Part shown: positions 16,963 to 26,044 of the stretch, in pieces
How positions within the stretch are numbered: the stretch's first letter is position 1
Layout: the number at the start of each line of letters is the position of its first letter
Source: Pseudoalteromonas luteoviolacea NCIMB 1944
Lineage (GTDB): Bacteria > Pseudomonadota > Gammaproteobacteria > Enterobacterales > Alteromonadaceae
Length of the DNA stretch: 64,000 nt
Assembly: GCF_001625565.1 (NCBI RefSeq)
Contig: NZ_AUXS01000044.1
Span: forward strand, 81,109 to 145,108
Direction: 5' to 3'
Position numbers and translations under genes: made by a program
Notes under the pieces: generated by a model
What the model was told of the DNA's origin: nothing
The model's database searches: none
What the model saw: the letters and a program-made list of their open reading frames with translations, nothing else

Positions 16963-17343
16963 ATGACATATATTACTGCTGTTCTTGGCGTTTTTTTCAC
17001 CTTTGCAAGTTCAATTAAAATATTAGGCTGGCAGAAGTATATATTTGAAACACAGCTGGCTTTCTTTCGAAAGTATGGGTTGACTCGTATACATATGTTT
17101 TTGGTTGGTATTATCGAACTGACGGCTGCACTATCTTTGTTAGGTTCGTTGGCATACGAACATGCAATATTAAATTGCATTGGCGCTCTATGTATTACTA
17201 TAGCGTCAGTTGGCGCGATTTTTTTCCACTTAAAATTCGATACACTGAAAGATGCTATTCCAGCAATTGTTACTTTGTTGCTATCTTCTGCATTAGTTAT
17301 ATCCAACCAAACTCTGCTGTCACAATTTTTCAGTAGCAATTGA
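16963..17343 (+). CDS. DoxX-like membrane protein
   Basis: 126 residues with four predicted membrane helices (about 3-18, 45-63, 68-88, 97-115). Size, topology and the GWQKYIFETQLAFF segment after helix 1 fit the DoxX/DoxX_2 family (PF13564), small inner-membrane proteins often induced by redox or electrophile stress. It is divergent from a LysR gene 100 bp away, which is the usual arrangement for this family. Confidence 0.75.
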   Translation: MTYITAVLGVFFTFASSIKILGWQKYIFETQLAFFRKYGLTRIHMFLVGIIELTAALSLLGSLAYEHAILNCIGALCITIASVGAIFFHLKFDTLKDAIPAIVTLLLSSALVISNQTLLSQFFSSN

Positions 17344-17412
17344 AACGATGACGTTTGCTCATAGGCAAACTATGGGATAACAGATAGAAGGCACACTTCT
17401 ATACATTGAAAA

Positions 17413-17432
17413 AGAGCGCACAATTGCGCTCT
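17413..17432 (-). terminator. Terminator between DoxX-like and S41 protease genes
   Basis: AGAGCGCA-ATTG-TGCGCTCT, read on the minus strand, is followed by TTTTC. It fits termination of the S41 protease operon about 90 bp past its stop, and could also stop the convergent DoxX-like transcript. Confidence 0.6.
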
Positions 17433-17518
17433 ATATAAAGGAGCTTGCTTGCTAACAAATCAGATTAATTAAACAAGCAGCTTTTCTCATCCAGATTTCA
17501 CTTTGATGCCTTGTTCCT

Positions 17519-18823
17519 TTACTCGGATTGGAATTTATCACCGGCACTTGCAAATTTATTCAGGTAGGTTATCGCCGCTTTCAAAGCAAGATCTGCATTT
17601 TCCGCGTTCTTAACATGATCTATTTGTATGTCAGGCAAAAACACCTCTCTTGCACTGCCATCAACATGAAATAGCTTTTCAACCGGGATCACTACATCAA
17701 GCTTTGATTTGGGTAATGTATGTCCGGAAATAGCACCAAGTAACTGAGCCATCTGTGTCCCAATCACTGTGGCACGGTTCATACCATGGAGCCCAATCGT
17801 TAGCCCTTCCCCCATACTACCTGTCCAGCGATTACTTAAAACCACCAAAGGCTTTTCATAAGTAAAGTCACCTCTTGGATAGACAAACTCTTGCCAACGC
17901 CTTTTAACGCCATATTGACGCTCTACAGCAATCAATTCATGCTCTTGATAGGGAAGCCGCTGCGCGATAAACCTGCTCATTATGCCTCTAGCAACATCGC
18001 TATTCCCACCACTGGGTGTATTGCGCAAGTCCAATATCAAACCGGCTGAGTGTTTGTACTGTGATATTGCCTCATCAAAAGCGCCGATCAATGCATTGTT
18101 GCCCAAACTGTTTTCAGGTCTGATATACGCAAACTCTCCTATTAGTTTACTGGTTAATAGTGGCTTTTCCTTCAAGATGCCCGCAACAACCTGCCCGGTG
18201 TCTATTGTCAACGTTTGCAAACGCCCTTGCCAGTTCACATCAACAGAGATCTGCTGCTCCCTTGTTCCGGTTAATAATCGATTGAGAACCCAGGTTTGAG
18301 CCGCTTTTTGGCCTGATACATTCGCTTGCCGGACGGCTTCAAGAACCGGCTTGTTGTCTATGTTCTCTATGATCATACCCGGCCTAAACCCCACTTTATG
18401 CGCATAGCCATTATGTGGTAGTGAGGTGATAATTGCTTTGCTGTCACGTAGCTCAGCCCACATTGTCAATGCGGTGGGCATAGGTAGATAGTAGTCGCGA
18501 GGTCTAGGTCTTATTTCGCTATGTTGATCGTAGAAAAACTCAAAACAATGGTTAAGCTTCCTCGACAAATCATTGCGTGTTTTTATCTTATTAGTATCCT
18601 TTTGCAAACAAGCATTGAACTGCTCTTTATCAACTTGCTTCTTATCGAAATAGGCATAACGCTCATTTAGCAATGAAATAAATGAGGATATGTCTTCGTC
18701 GATTGCTGTCGGCGACAAATGCTGTGTAGTCGTTTGTGAAAATGCCCCACTGCTGGACATCAATGAAATAAAAAATACACAGGCTTTAGTACAAGCTCCC
18801 TTGTGAGAAAACAGAATATTCAA
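17519..18823 (-). CDS. S41-family (C-terminal processing type) peptidase
   Basis: 434 residues from a TTG start at 18823, one base after the upstream stop, with AAGGA in range. A TTG start is chosen because it gives a full signal peptide ending ...SSSGAFSQ; the next ATG falls inside it. A PDZ-like segment (VGFRPGMIIENIDNKPV) and the S41 catalytic region follow: ILDLRNTPSGGN, then NRWTGSMGEG, whose serine (~335) is the likely nucleophile. The family cleaves unfolded or tagged periplasmic proteins. It is translationally close to a membrane protein upstream and probably co-transcribed with it. Confidence 0.85.
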   Translation of the reverse strand: MNILFSHKGACTKACVFFISLMSSSGAFSQTTTQHLSPTAIDEDISSFISLLNERYAYFDKKQVDKEQFNACLQKDTNKIKTRNDLSRKLNHCFEFFYDQHSEIRPRPRDYYLPMPTALTMWAELRDSKAIITSLPHNGYAHKVGFRPGMIIENIDNKPVLEAVRQANVSGQKAAQTWVLNRLLTGTREQQISVDVNWQGRLQTLTIDTGQVVAGILKEKPLLTSKLIGEFAYIRPENSLGNNALIGAFDEAISQYKHSAGLILDLRNTPSGGNSDVARGIMSRFIAQRLPYQEHELIAVERQYGVKRRWQEFVYPRGDFTYEKPLVVLSNRWTGSMGEGLTIGLHGMNRATVIGTQMAQLLGAISGHTLPKSKLDVVIPVEKLFHVDGSAREVFLPDIQIDHVKNAENADLALKAAITYLNKFASAGDKFQSE

Positions 18824-18824
18824 T

Positions 18825-19427
18825 TTAGTTTTTTCCTTCTTCTAGCTGCCTTTCTTTCTCGCTTAAACGCAGTTCCAATTCCATCTCTGATATCTTACCT
18901 TCTTGGAAGAGCCGCTCCTGATCTAAGATATAAAGAGCAAACGTTAAATTGGAGATAAACAATCTCGGCCTATAGGTTTTTGCTCGTTTCATGACAATCA
19001 GTGATTCACTTAACTCAGTCAGAGATTCTTGCGAGAGGTTTTTAATAAATAGTTGTTGCGACATCAATGCATCTAGGTAGTCAGGGTAGGGCAACGGATT
19101 ATTTTTGAAGAAACGAGCCTTTGACTCTTTTGTTTCCTCACCCGCTTCATTACTTTGATAGTAATCCATTACGGCATGACTATAATCAAGACTTTCAGAT
19201 GCAACAGCCTTAGCCGCATAAAGCAGTTTAATTAGGTCACGGCGTTCCCTTTCATCTTCATCGTAATTGCTTATAGCAATCGCCAGCAAAACACCAACAA
19301 GCGTTGCCACCAGCGTAAGTACAAAATTACTTGCCAGCTCGTTATTCTTAGTAAACTGCTTAAATTTAGGAATGAAAAAAACAGAGCAACACGCAATTAA
19401 AATAACCGTTGTGATCAAATACGCCAT
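18825..19427 (-). CDS. Membrane protein of unknown function, S41 peptidase partner
   Basis: 200 residues with two N-terminal membrane helices (~3-19 and ~33-52) and a charged, mainly helical cytoplasmic region ending in a coiled-coil-like KISEMELELRLSEKERQ. I do not recognise a named family. It ends one base before the S41 peptidase start, so the two are almost certainly one operon and may form a membrane-anchored complex (inference). Confidence 0.7.
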   Translation of the reverse strand: MAYLITTVILIACCSVFFIPKFKQFTKNNELASNFVLTLVATLVGVLLAIAISNYDEDERERRDLIKLLYAAKAVASESLDYSHAVMDYYQSNEAGEETKESKARFFKNNPLPYPDYLDALMSQQLFIKNLSQESLTELSESLIVMKRAKTYRPRLFISNLTFALYILDQERLFQEGKISEMELELRLSEKERQLEEGKN

Positions 19428-19507
19428 TTATTACATCTTTTATAATTATTATATTTCCATCTAACACTTGGTACTGTAGCAGCTACAGGCATCAATTTTA
19501 AGATAAA

Positions 19508-20395
19508 TTATAAAGACTCTATCTCCTTATGAAGCCACTGACTGAACAGCTCAATACGCTTTAAACGTGGAGATTGAGGGTCATACATCAATCGATACTG
19601 AGTGCCCGGCATCAGCCCGAACTCGTAGGGTTGTACTAGCATTCCTTCATTTAAATAGTGCGCTGCTTGTTTTGCGGAACCCAAGCATACTCCGTGACCT
19701 GCAAGTACAGCACTCATTGCGACATCAATATTATTCACCTTTAGTACTTGGCAGGCGCTAATATCCGGATCAATACCAATATGCTCAAACCACTTAGGCC
19801 AATAAGAGACACCAGAATAATCAATTAGCCAACTTTGCTTTAAGCTGACAGGGCTGCTTTTATCGAGCACCTCAGCAACAGCAGGAGAACATAGTGGAAC
19901 AATGGGATCATTGATTAAAACCTCACAGTGATAATCAGGATATTCACTGTAGCCATAGCGAATCGCGATGTCGATTTCACCTTGGCGTAAATCTTCTACT
20001 TCCTTTGAAGTCACAATGCGTAGATCAATATCAGGATATGCAGATGAGAACTTCCACATTCTAGGCACCAATACTAATGACGCAAAAGATTGTGTTGTTG
20101 TGATGGTCAACTTACCAGGCAATGGCTCATATTGGATCTTTTTCAGGCCCTCTACTATTAATTCAAAGCCATTTTGTATCGCTTCGGTTAAAACAGCACC
20201 TTGATACGTTAGCTGCATACAGCGACCTTGACGGTAAAACAGTTTGCAACCAATCTGCGCTTCAATTTTACGAATTTGTTGGCTCACGGCCGCTTGTGTC
20301 ACATTTAATTCCTCAGCAGCTTTGCTATAACTTTGTAGCCTTGCCGCCGCCTCTACCATGCGAAACCCAGATATATTTAGCAACTCTTTATACAT
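19508..20395 (-). CDS. LysR-family regulator, GcvA-like
   Basis: 295 residues. The N-terminal SYSKAAEELNVTQAAVSQQI helix-turn-helix (~22-41) and the opening GFRMVEAAARLQSYSKAAEELN (region) match the GcvA/AmpR subgroup. The effector domain contains LRQGEIDIAIRYG. No target is apparent: the next gene is over 380 bp away on the other strand. Confidence 0.86.
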   Translation of the reverse strand: MYKELLNISGFRMVEAAARLQSYSKAAEELNVTQAAVSQQIRKIEAQIGCKLFYRQGRCMQLTYQGAVLTEAIQNGFELIVEGLKKIQYEPLPGKLTITTTQSFASLVLVPRMWKFSSAYPDIDLRIVTSKEVEDLRQGEIDIAIRYGYSEYPDYHCEVLINDPIVPLCSPAVAEVLDKSSPVSLKQSWLIDYSGVSYWPKWFEHIGIDPDISACQVLKVNNIDVAMSAVLAGHGVCLGSAKQAAHYLNEGMLVQPYEFGLMPGTQYRLMYDPQSPRLKRIELFSQWLHKEIESL

Positions 20396-20783
20396 AACTT
20401 TAGCTTATATATATGTTTAGTATTTATCGTTCGTAATAGACAGTTTTATAGCACATAATTTTTATAAACCTCTATTAAAACAAAGAAAAACAATGGAAAA
20501 AACAGCGAAAAGTTCAAAAGAGAAAACTAACTTGATATCAATATGGTTAAGTAAAATAGGTAAATCACTCCAAGTAGAGCACTTATGCAATCACAAATAA
20601 AATAACTTTAGATTATGTTAGTGATAAACTCAGGTACATCTACAAACTATTTCTATGACTTTTTGGTCGGTCCACCATGGTCAATTGGATAAATTTTCGC
20701 TGTGATCTTTGCAACCTCAATTGACGTACTCTATGTTTAAAGCAGGCAGAGTGTCTTGCTACGGAATACGAGGTAAGAAACGC
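20396..20783. other. AT-rich intergenic region between divergent genes
   Basis: No gene or RNA structure seen. It should contain the promoters of the GcvA-like regulator and the HAD hydrolase. A short palindromic ACCATGGT lies near 20674. Confidence 0.4.
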
Positions 20784-21389
20784 ATGATTAAAGGAATTAT
20801 TTTTGACTTGGATGGCACATTAGTCACTTCCAACTTAGACTTCGCCATGATGAAAGCGCAGCTGGGTTGCCCTAGAGAAAATGACTTGTTGGAATTTGTC
20901 GATACACTGCCCTCACCCTACATGCGTGAAGAAGCAATGGCGCTTATTCATCAACACGAAATGCAAGATGCGCATCAAGCGGAGTTTATACCTGGTGCGG
21001 CGCAGGTCGTTGAGCAGTTACATCATAGAGGGTTTCCTATGGCCATCGTGACACGTAACTTTGCCAAAGCAGCACAAACAAAATTAGCGCGGTGTAACCT
21101 GCCTATAGATATCATCTTAACCCGTGACGATGCGCCTGCTAAACCAGACCCTACAGCATTAAATATGATTGCGCAGCAATGGGGCCTGCCAAGTACAGCC
21201 TGTATGTATGTTGGCGACTACCTGTACGATATTGAAGCCGCACACAATGCACAGATGATATCCTGCCTTTATATTCCCAATGCGACGCCTGAATATTCCT
21301 CAAAAGCAGACATCACTTTCAACAGTTGGGAAACACTATTAATGTTGATAGAGCAAAAAAATCTCAAATTCCAGCATCAACTTGCCTAA
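20784..21389 (+). CDS. HAD-superfamily hydrolase
   Basis: 201 residues from MIKGIIFDLDGTL; upstream in-frame ATGs (20709, 20733) would add unrelated residues. HAD motif I is FDLDGTL (nucleophile Asp near residue 8), motif II is IVTRNF, motif III the lysine in APAKPDP, and motif IV GDYLYDIEAA. It is a phosphoglycolate-phosphatase-like (subclass IA) phosphatase; the substrate is not predictable. It precedes a YebC-family gene on the same strand by 120 bp. Confidence 0.88.
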   Translation: MIKGIIFDLDGTLVTSNLDFAMMKAQLGCPRENDLLEFVDTLPSPYMREEAMALIHQHEMQDAHQAEFIPGAAQVVEQLHHRGFPMAIVTRNFAKAAQTKLARCNLPIDIILTRDDAPAKPDPTALNMIAQQWGLPSTACMYVGDYLYDIEAAHNAQMISCLYIPNATPEYSSKADITFNSWETLLMLIEQKNLKFQHQLA

Positions 21390-21510
21390 GATTGTGATTT
21401 GCACCGATAATCCAGCCTTTCATATGGACTGAGGCCCATTAGGGTATAGCCCAAAGCGTCTAGTCTTGTTAGAATCTTGTGCAATTGAATTTCAAATAAC
21501 GAGAATTAAG

Positions 21511-22236
21511 ATGGGTAGAGCATTTGAAGTCCGCAAAAACGCCATGGCAAAAACGGCAGCGGCAAAAACTAAGGTAAACTCTAAGTACGGTAAAGAGATC
21601 TATGTAGTTGCTAAAAACGGTGGCGCAGATCCTGAAACAAATCTATCCCTTCGTCGTTTGATCGAAAAAGCAAAAAAAGATCAAGTTCCAGCACACGTTA
21701 TTGAAAAAGCAGTCGAAAAAGCTGCTGGTGGCGCTGGTGAAGACTACTCACCGGCACGTTATGAAGGTTACGGTCCAGGTAACTGTATGGTTATCGTTGA
21801 CTGCTTAACAGATAACCCTAATCGTACAATCAAAGATGTGCGTCTTCCGTTTACTAAAACTGACTCAAAAATTGGTAGCCCAGGCTGTGTAGCACACATG
21901 TTTGATCACTTCGCTATTTTAGGTTTTGCAGGTGACGATGACGAAGCTGTACTAGAAGCCCTAATGATGGCAGATGTTGACGTGACCGACGTTGAAGTTG
22001 AAGATGGTAAAGTTTCAGTATTTGCACCAAACACTGAGTACTTCAAAGCAAAAACGGCTCTAACAGAAGCTTTTGATGGCATCACTTTTGAAGTTGATGA
22101 AATCACTTGGATCCCACAAACTCACGTTGAAATCGAAAACGAAGATGACATCGCTAACTTCGAAAAGTTTATGGGTATGCTAGAAGATTGTGACGACGTG
22201 CAAAACGTTTATCACAACGCAATCGTTAAAAAATAA
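21511..22236 (+). CDS. YebC/TACO1-family protein
   Basis: 241 residues from MGRAFEVRKNAMAKTAAAK; the in-frame ATG at 21466 would add an atypical leader. It matches the YebC/PmpR family (related to YeeN), with GGADPETNLSLRRLIEKAK, the acidic RYEGYGPG segment and the final acidic domain. Members have been described as DNA-binding regulators and, more recently, as ribosome-associated factors aiding synthesis of difficult peptide stretches. A strong terminator follows. Confidence 0.93.
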   Translation: MGRAFEVRKNAMAKTAAAKTKVNSKYGKEIYVVAKNGGADPETNLSLRRLIEKAKKDQVPAHVIEKAVEKAAGGAGEDYSPARYEGYGPGNCMVIVDCLTDNPNRTIKDVRLPFTKTDSKIGSPGCVAHMFDHFAILGFAGDDDEAVLEALMMADVDVTDVEVEDGKVSVFAPNTEYFKAKTALTEAFDGITFEVDEITWIPQTHVEIENEDDIANFEKFMGMLEDCDDVQNVYHNAIVKK

Positions 22237-22258
22237 ACGACCATAGAATAATTATGTA

Positions 22259-22285
22259 GAAGCCGGGCAACTTCCCGGCTTTTTT
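22259..22285 (+). terminator. Rho-independent terminator of the YebC-family gene
   Basis: GAAGCCGGG-caactt-CCCGGCTT followed by TTTTT, 22 bp after the stop. Confidence 0.9.
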
Positions 22286-22295
22286 CGTTTATAAA

Positions 22296-23003
22296 TTAAA
22301 ATTCAAAGGTACGAGATACAGAAAACGCGATGCGCTCATCAGATGTGTCTGAGTCTATTGACGTATCTTCAGCTGCAATCGATAAATCGAAACCCGATAA
22401 ACTGGTTGAATAAGCGATTTCATAATGGTGGTAGGAGCTATTTGTCTCGTCCCATTTTACATCCCCTCCCACATAATTAGACACCGTATAACTTACCGAA
22501 ATATCGTGGTTTTCAGCAACTTCAAAAGTGTGTGATAACGTAGTAATAGTGTGTTTTTCATCTTGACCAGCGTAGTCCCAGCTATACCAAAAGTTAAACT
22601 CAGTCGTGCCCAGAGCATTATCAAATCCAAACTTAGTGTAAGCTTCTGGGTAATTTAAATCGCTGGAGTCGTCACCGCCATAATAGCTATAATATGCGAT
22701 GCCAACATCTAGGCTCACAGCGTCAGTCAATGAGAAGGTCCGCCCAAAGTAGACATCAACTTCCGTGTCTGTGCCATCGCTAAAGTCGACGTTTGAAGCC
22801 CATGAACCTGCATACCAATTCGTCTTTGAATTGCTGTAGTCTAAGCTAGCCTGTAGCGCAAAATCGTTATCCGTTTGGCTGATACCATTGAATGTATAAT
22901 CGGAAGCGCCAGTGATGGTTGAAGACCAATCACCTGCAATAACTGAATTAGAGGCAAACAATACAGACAGCGTACACAATGTGAGTCGCAGATTTTTTTT
23001 CAT
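22296..23003 (-). CDS. TorF-family putative porin
   Basis: 235 residues from MKKNLRLTL at 23003. A Sec signal peptide ending SNSVIAG is followed by DWSSTITGASDYTFNGISQT, typical of the Gcw_chp/TorF family (PF09694), then alternating aromatic beta-strands and a terminal FEF characteristic of outer-membrane barrels. No substrate can be assigned. It is convergent with the YebC-family gene. Confidence 0.82.
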   Translation of the reverse strand: MKKNLRLTLCTLSVLFASNSVIAGDWSSTITGASDYTFNGISQTDNDFALQASLDYSNSKTNWYAGSWASNVDFSDGTDTEVDVYFGRTFSLTDAVSLDVGIAYYSYYGGDDSSDLNYPEAYTKFGFDNALGTTEFNFWYSWDYAGQDEKHTITTLSHTFEVAENHDISVSYTVSNYVGGDVKWDETNSSYHHYEIAYSTSLSGFDLSIAAEDTSIDSDTSDERIAFSVSRTFEF

Positions 23004-23766
23004 AATTTTTATTTCGAAGTTAATCAAACCCCGAACCTTGTTAGTTTAAAAGTAAAAATGCGCTATCTAGATACTTCATATGCACCAAGTTTAGTGTAAC
23101 TCACTGGTTAAACAAGCGAATACCCCAAGACAAGATCAGTAAATTAATATTTAAACAGCTAAAATTACCATTACCACAATAAGCAGAAACGACATTTGTG
23201 CTTTAATGACGTAGTCAACAAGTAAAAAACAACTCGTAAAAAAGCATCATTTTAGTAGGTAACATGTTATTTTTGCTAATTTAATCTTAATATTAGCTCT
23301 ATTTCAATAGTACCTAATTACCAAACATTGCAAAGTTTGTTTAGCAATTATACTATTTTGAAATTTACACTTATAAATACACTCCATTTTTAATCTCACA
23401 CACCATAAATAAAAATTTAACGAAAAAAATGTTCAATAAAGGAGCAGCACGCATATCGCGATAATACTTATACCTATATCCCATGCCCGCCGTTACTTCT
23501 TGCCAAGCCGAGTCAGCCACAAGTTTGGTTATAGGCAAAGGGAACATTGTTTATGGAAGAAAGGATAAAAACTTGCCTGAAAGGCATTAAAAGCGGCGTT
23601 TTTAAATTTTTTTTAGATTTTTCCTTGAAAACAAATTGCCCCGTCCATAGATAGTATTGTGAGGACGCCGACAGGGTCCCAACCAATACAAAATATTATT
23701 TATTACGTTTGTTTATCGGTTCAATTGAAAGGTGAACAAACCTTATCGCTCTAAGAGGATATTATT
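23004..23766. other. Long AT-rich intergenic region before hsp20
   Basis: About 760 bp without a gene. It holds the porin promoter region, a TATCGCGATA palindrome near 23454, and the hsp20 leader from roughly 23640. CTTGAAA and CCCCGTCC motifs at about 23624-23645 recall a sigma32 promoter, but their spacing (9 bp) is too short to call with confidence. Confidence 0.45.
23707..23766 (+). promoter_or_regulatory. Possible ROSE-like RNA thermometer in the hsp20 leader
   Basis: The leader contains a 7-bp hairpin GTTTGTT/AACAAAC (23707-23713 with 23735-23741). After it, TCGCT (23746-23750) faces the Shine-Dalgarno AGGA (23756-23759) across a 5-nt loop. U(U/C)GCU pairing to AGGA, with a bulged or syn G, is the hallmark of ROSE thermometers that gate small heat-shock genes. 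The match is short, so this is a proposal. Confidence 0.45.
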
Positions 23767-24216
23767 ATGAGAAACGTAGATCTTACTCCACTATACCGTT
23801 CATTCATTGGCTTTGACCACTTAGCGTCACTGATGGACCGAGCTGCACATAATGGCAAACAAACTAGCTACCCTCCATATAACATCGAGGCGCTGGACCA
23901 AGACAAATATCAAATTACAATGGCTGTTGCCGGCTTTAGCGAAGATGAACTGCATATAGAATCAGAGAACAACACGCTAAGAATTAAAGGTCAAAAAGCC
24001 AATAAAGAAGACCAAACTCAACGCAAATTTATTCACCAAGGTATTGCTGAGCGCAATTTTGAACAAAGCTTCCAGCTCGGTGACCATGTTAGAGTGATTG
24101 GCGCAGAATTAGAAAATGGTTTGCTGGTAGTCAGCCTAGAGCGAGAAGTACCGGAAGCCTTAAAACCAAGAAAAATTGAAATAGGTAAAGGCAAACTGCT
24201 CGAAAACGCCAGTTAA
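23767..24216 (+). CDS. Hsp20 small heat-shock protein (IbpA-like)
   Basis: 149 residues with the alpha-crystallin domain from ~33 to ~128: YPPYNIEALDQDKYQITMAVAGF, given as a region, then NTLRIKG and AERNFEQSFQL. It lacks the exact IxI tail but ends in RKIEIGKG. IbpA-type chaperones bind unfolding proteins and hand them to DnaK/ClpB. Expression is probably heat-controlled through its leader. A terminator follows. Confidence 0.92.
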   Translation: MRNVDLTPLYRSFIGFDHLASLMDRAAHNGKQTSYPPYNIEALDQDKYQITMAVAGFSEDELHIESENNTLRIKGQKANKEDQTQRKFIHQGIAERNFEQSFQLGDHVRVIGAELENGLLVVSLEREVPEALKPRKIEIGKGKLLENAS

Positions 24217-24253
24217 GCTTTACCCCAAAACAACCTATTTGATTATCCCTGAT

Positions 24254-24276
24254 AAAGTCGCTTTATGCGGCTTTTT
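24254..24276 (+). terminator. Terminator of hsp20
   Basis: AAAGTCGC-TTTAT-GCGGCTTT with TTT following, one G-U pair, about 40 bp after the stop. Confidence 0.7.
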
Positions 24277-24283
24277 CTGTGTA

Positions 24284-24300
24284 TGTAAACCCCCTTTACA
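24284..24300. repeat. 17-bp quasi-palindrome, copy 1
   Basis: TGTAAACCCCCTTTACA has arms TGTAAA/TTTACA around CCCCC. An identical copy is at 50006-50022, and a partial one (15 bp matching to TGTAAACCCCCTTTC) is at 45543-45557 on the other strand. Possible operator or dispersed element. Confidence 0.5.
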
Positions 24301-24314
24301 AACCAGCAGGGTAG

Positions 24315-24689
24315 CTACTTCGTTCTTTCTATTCCACACAATTCATTGCCACCGCATGTATCTTCAGGTTTAGTTTTATGCCTATTTGACTGCTGAGTAT
24401 CCTTACAATTTTGCTTGTACGCTATAGAATTTTGTGCATTATCGTAAACATAAACAGCCGATGAAAACGCCGCAGTTGTCGCAGCAACCATAACTGGAAT
24501 AAAGAGATCTCCAGGAACAATGGGGCTGCGATTAGCTGGGTCATCGCCAAAGATCTGTACATCTATCTCCGTTTTTTCTCTGACAAAATCACAGTGCTCA
24601 TCAAAGTGCATTGTCTTTTTGGGCGCAACTATGCAGCCAGATAGTCCTATTAGGGCAATCAAACTTATCAAATGCTTACTGTTTTTCAC
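24315..24689 (-). CDS. Small lipoprotein of unknown function
   Basis: 124 residues from a GTG at 24689 (GAGGTGA upstream). The signal LISLIALIGLSGC ends in a lipobox cysteine. The mature part has a conserved-looking MHFDEHCDFVREKTEIDVQ and a hydrophobic IPVMVAATTAAFSSAVYVY segment (~70-88) that could insert in a membrane. I do not recognise a family. Confidence 0.6.
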   Translation of the reverse strand: MKNSKHLISLIALIGLSGCIVAPKKTMHFDEHCDFVREKTEIDVQIFGDDPANRSPIVPGDLFIPVMVAATTAAFSSAVYVYDNAQNSIAYKQNCKDTQQSNRHKTKPEDTCGGNELCGIERTK

Positions 24690-25146
24690 ACTCACCTCGA
24701 TACCAATCAATATACCCCTAATCTAGCACATTGATTTTTAGTAACTTGTAACAAAGTGTAGGCGAATTCCTGAACAGGTAACAGCCTCAAAGAAGTCAGG
24801 CATTTAACGCAAAAACATAAAATGACAGACAGGCGATAATTTAACCCATAGACGATGAAGGGCGTAAAGAAAATCAAATATATAGACAGTTTGATAACTC
24901 AAAGGCACTGCTTAATTTGTAAGTAGATTTAGGTTTTATGTAACTTGTCGATTTGAGCGAGAAACAGACGGCCAGCAAACTCGTTTTTGGACAAAACGAA
25001 TCAATTTTCATCGCTTTATAATTTGTAACTGATCTTCCAGGAACAACCATCAACCTATACATGAAATGGATACAACCTATTTTTATTAATACCCTAAGTC
25101 GATATTAATATTACATTCGTGGTGTATATTTATAGAGAGATTATTC
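24690..25146. other. Intergenic region without recognisable gene
   Basis: Between a lipoprotein gene and the divergent NmrA-like gene. One short minus-strand frame at 24874-25062 has no supporting features. No RNA structure stands out. Confidence 0.45.
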
Positions 25147-26022
25147 ATGCAAAAATCAATTACGGTAATAGGCGCAACAGGTAACTTGGCTCAACCTGTT
25201 ATTAGAAATTTAGTTGCTAAAGGCGTTCAAGTAACCGCCGTTGTACGAGATGTGCAAAAAGCAAAAGCAGCTCTACCTGAAGAGGTGACTTGTGTTTATG
25301 CAGATGTAAGCGATTTAGACAGTTTAAAAGACGCATTGAAAGGTGCAGAAACTGTTTATATCAGTTTAAATACCACTAGCCTTGATCCTAGTTTGCCATT
25401 TCATACTGAACGAGAAGGGGTAATTAATATTGTTGATGCCGCCAAAGAAAATGGCGTGAAGCACGTTATGCAAATTGTTGGTATTGACAGCTTACACGAA
25501 GAGTTTGCCGCTAAAGGATTAATTTACAAAACGAATCTAATTCGTTTACCGGGAATGGACTACATCAAAAAATCGGGAATTAACTATACCTTCTTCCACT
25601 GTTCGTTCTTTTTGGATTCATTCCCTGTATTTATTCAAGAAGGTCAGTTCGGCATCATCGGCGATCATACTTACCCTATCTACTATACTAATACGACCGA
25701 TTTAGCGATAAACATTTACAACGCCATTGGTAACGACAAAGCTTATAACCAAGCGTTTTCAGTACAAGGTAAAGAAGGTATTTCATTTCCAGAAGCGGCG
25801 AGAAAATTCTTAGACGTATTCAGCCCCGAAACCCAAATAGCTACTTACCCGATTGCCGCTATTCCAGAGATGGGCTTTCCTGCAGAAGAAGCTGAATTTA
25901 TGGAGCACTTGCTCACTTATTTTGAACAGTTAAATGAACAGCCTGTATCTGAACAAACCTGGCAAATATTAGGTGAGCCAACAACGACGATAGAGTCTTT
26001 TGCCAAATCACTTGTGAGTTAA
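25147..26022 (+). CDS. NmrA-like NAD(P)-binding protein
   Basis: 291 residues. The N-terminal ITVIGATGNLAQPVIRNLV carries the GxxGxxG dinucleotide-binding motif of atypical short-chain dehydrogenases, followed by VVRD and ADVSDLDSL. The YxxxK catalytic pair is not evident, which fits NmrA/HSCARG-like redox sensors or quinone-reductase-like proteins. It is convergent with a LysR regulator and may be part of its regulon (inference). Confidence 0.82.
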   Translation: MQKSITVIGATGNLAQPVIRNLVAKGVQVTAVVRDVQKAKAALPEEVTCVYADVSDLDSLKDALKGAETVYISLNTTSLDPSLPFHTEREGVINIVDAAKENGVKHVMQIVGIDSLHEEFAAKGLIYKTNLIRLPGMDYIKKSGINYTFFHCSFFLDSFPVFIQEGQFGIIGDHTYPIYYTNTTDLAINIYNAIGNDKAYNQAFSVQGKEGISFPEAARKFLDVFSPETQIATYPIAAIPEMGFPAEEAEFMEHLLTYFEQLNEQPVSEQTWQILGEPTTTIESFAKSLVS

Positions 26023-26044
26023 GCCAAGCTCTGGTTAGTTAATA

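Noticed and set aside
23624..23645. Sigma32 promoter of hsp20
   Set aside because: CTTGAAA and CCCCGTCC are present but only 9 bp apart, too close for a normal sigma32 promoter.
24874..25062. Minus-strand frame of 62 codons
   Set aside because: No ribosome-binding site or family features in an AT-rich intergenic region.
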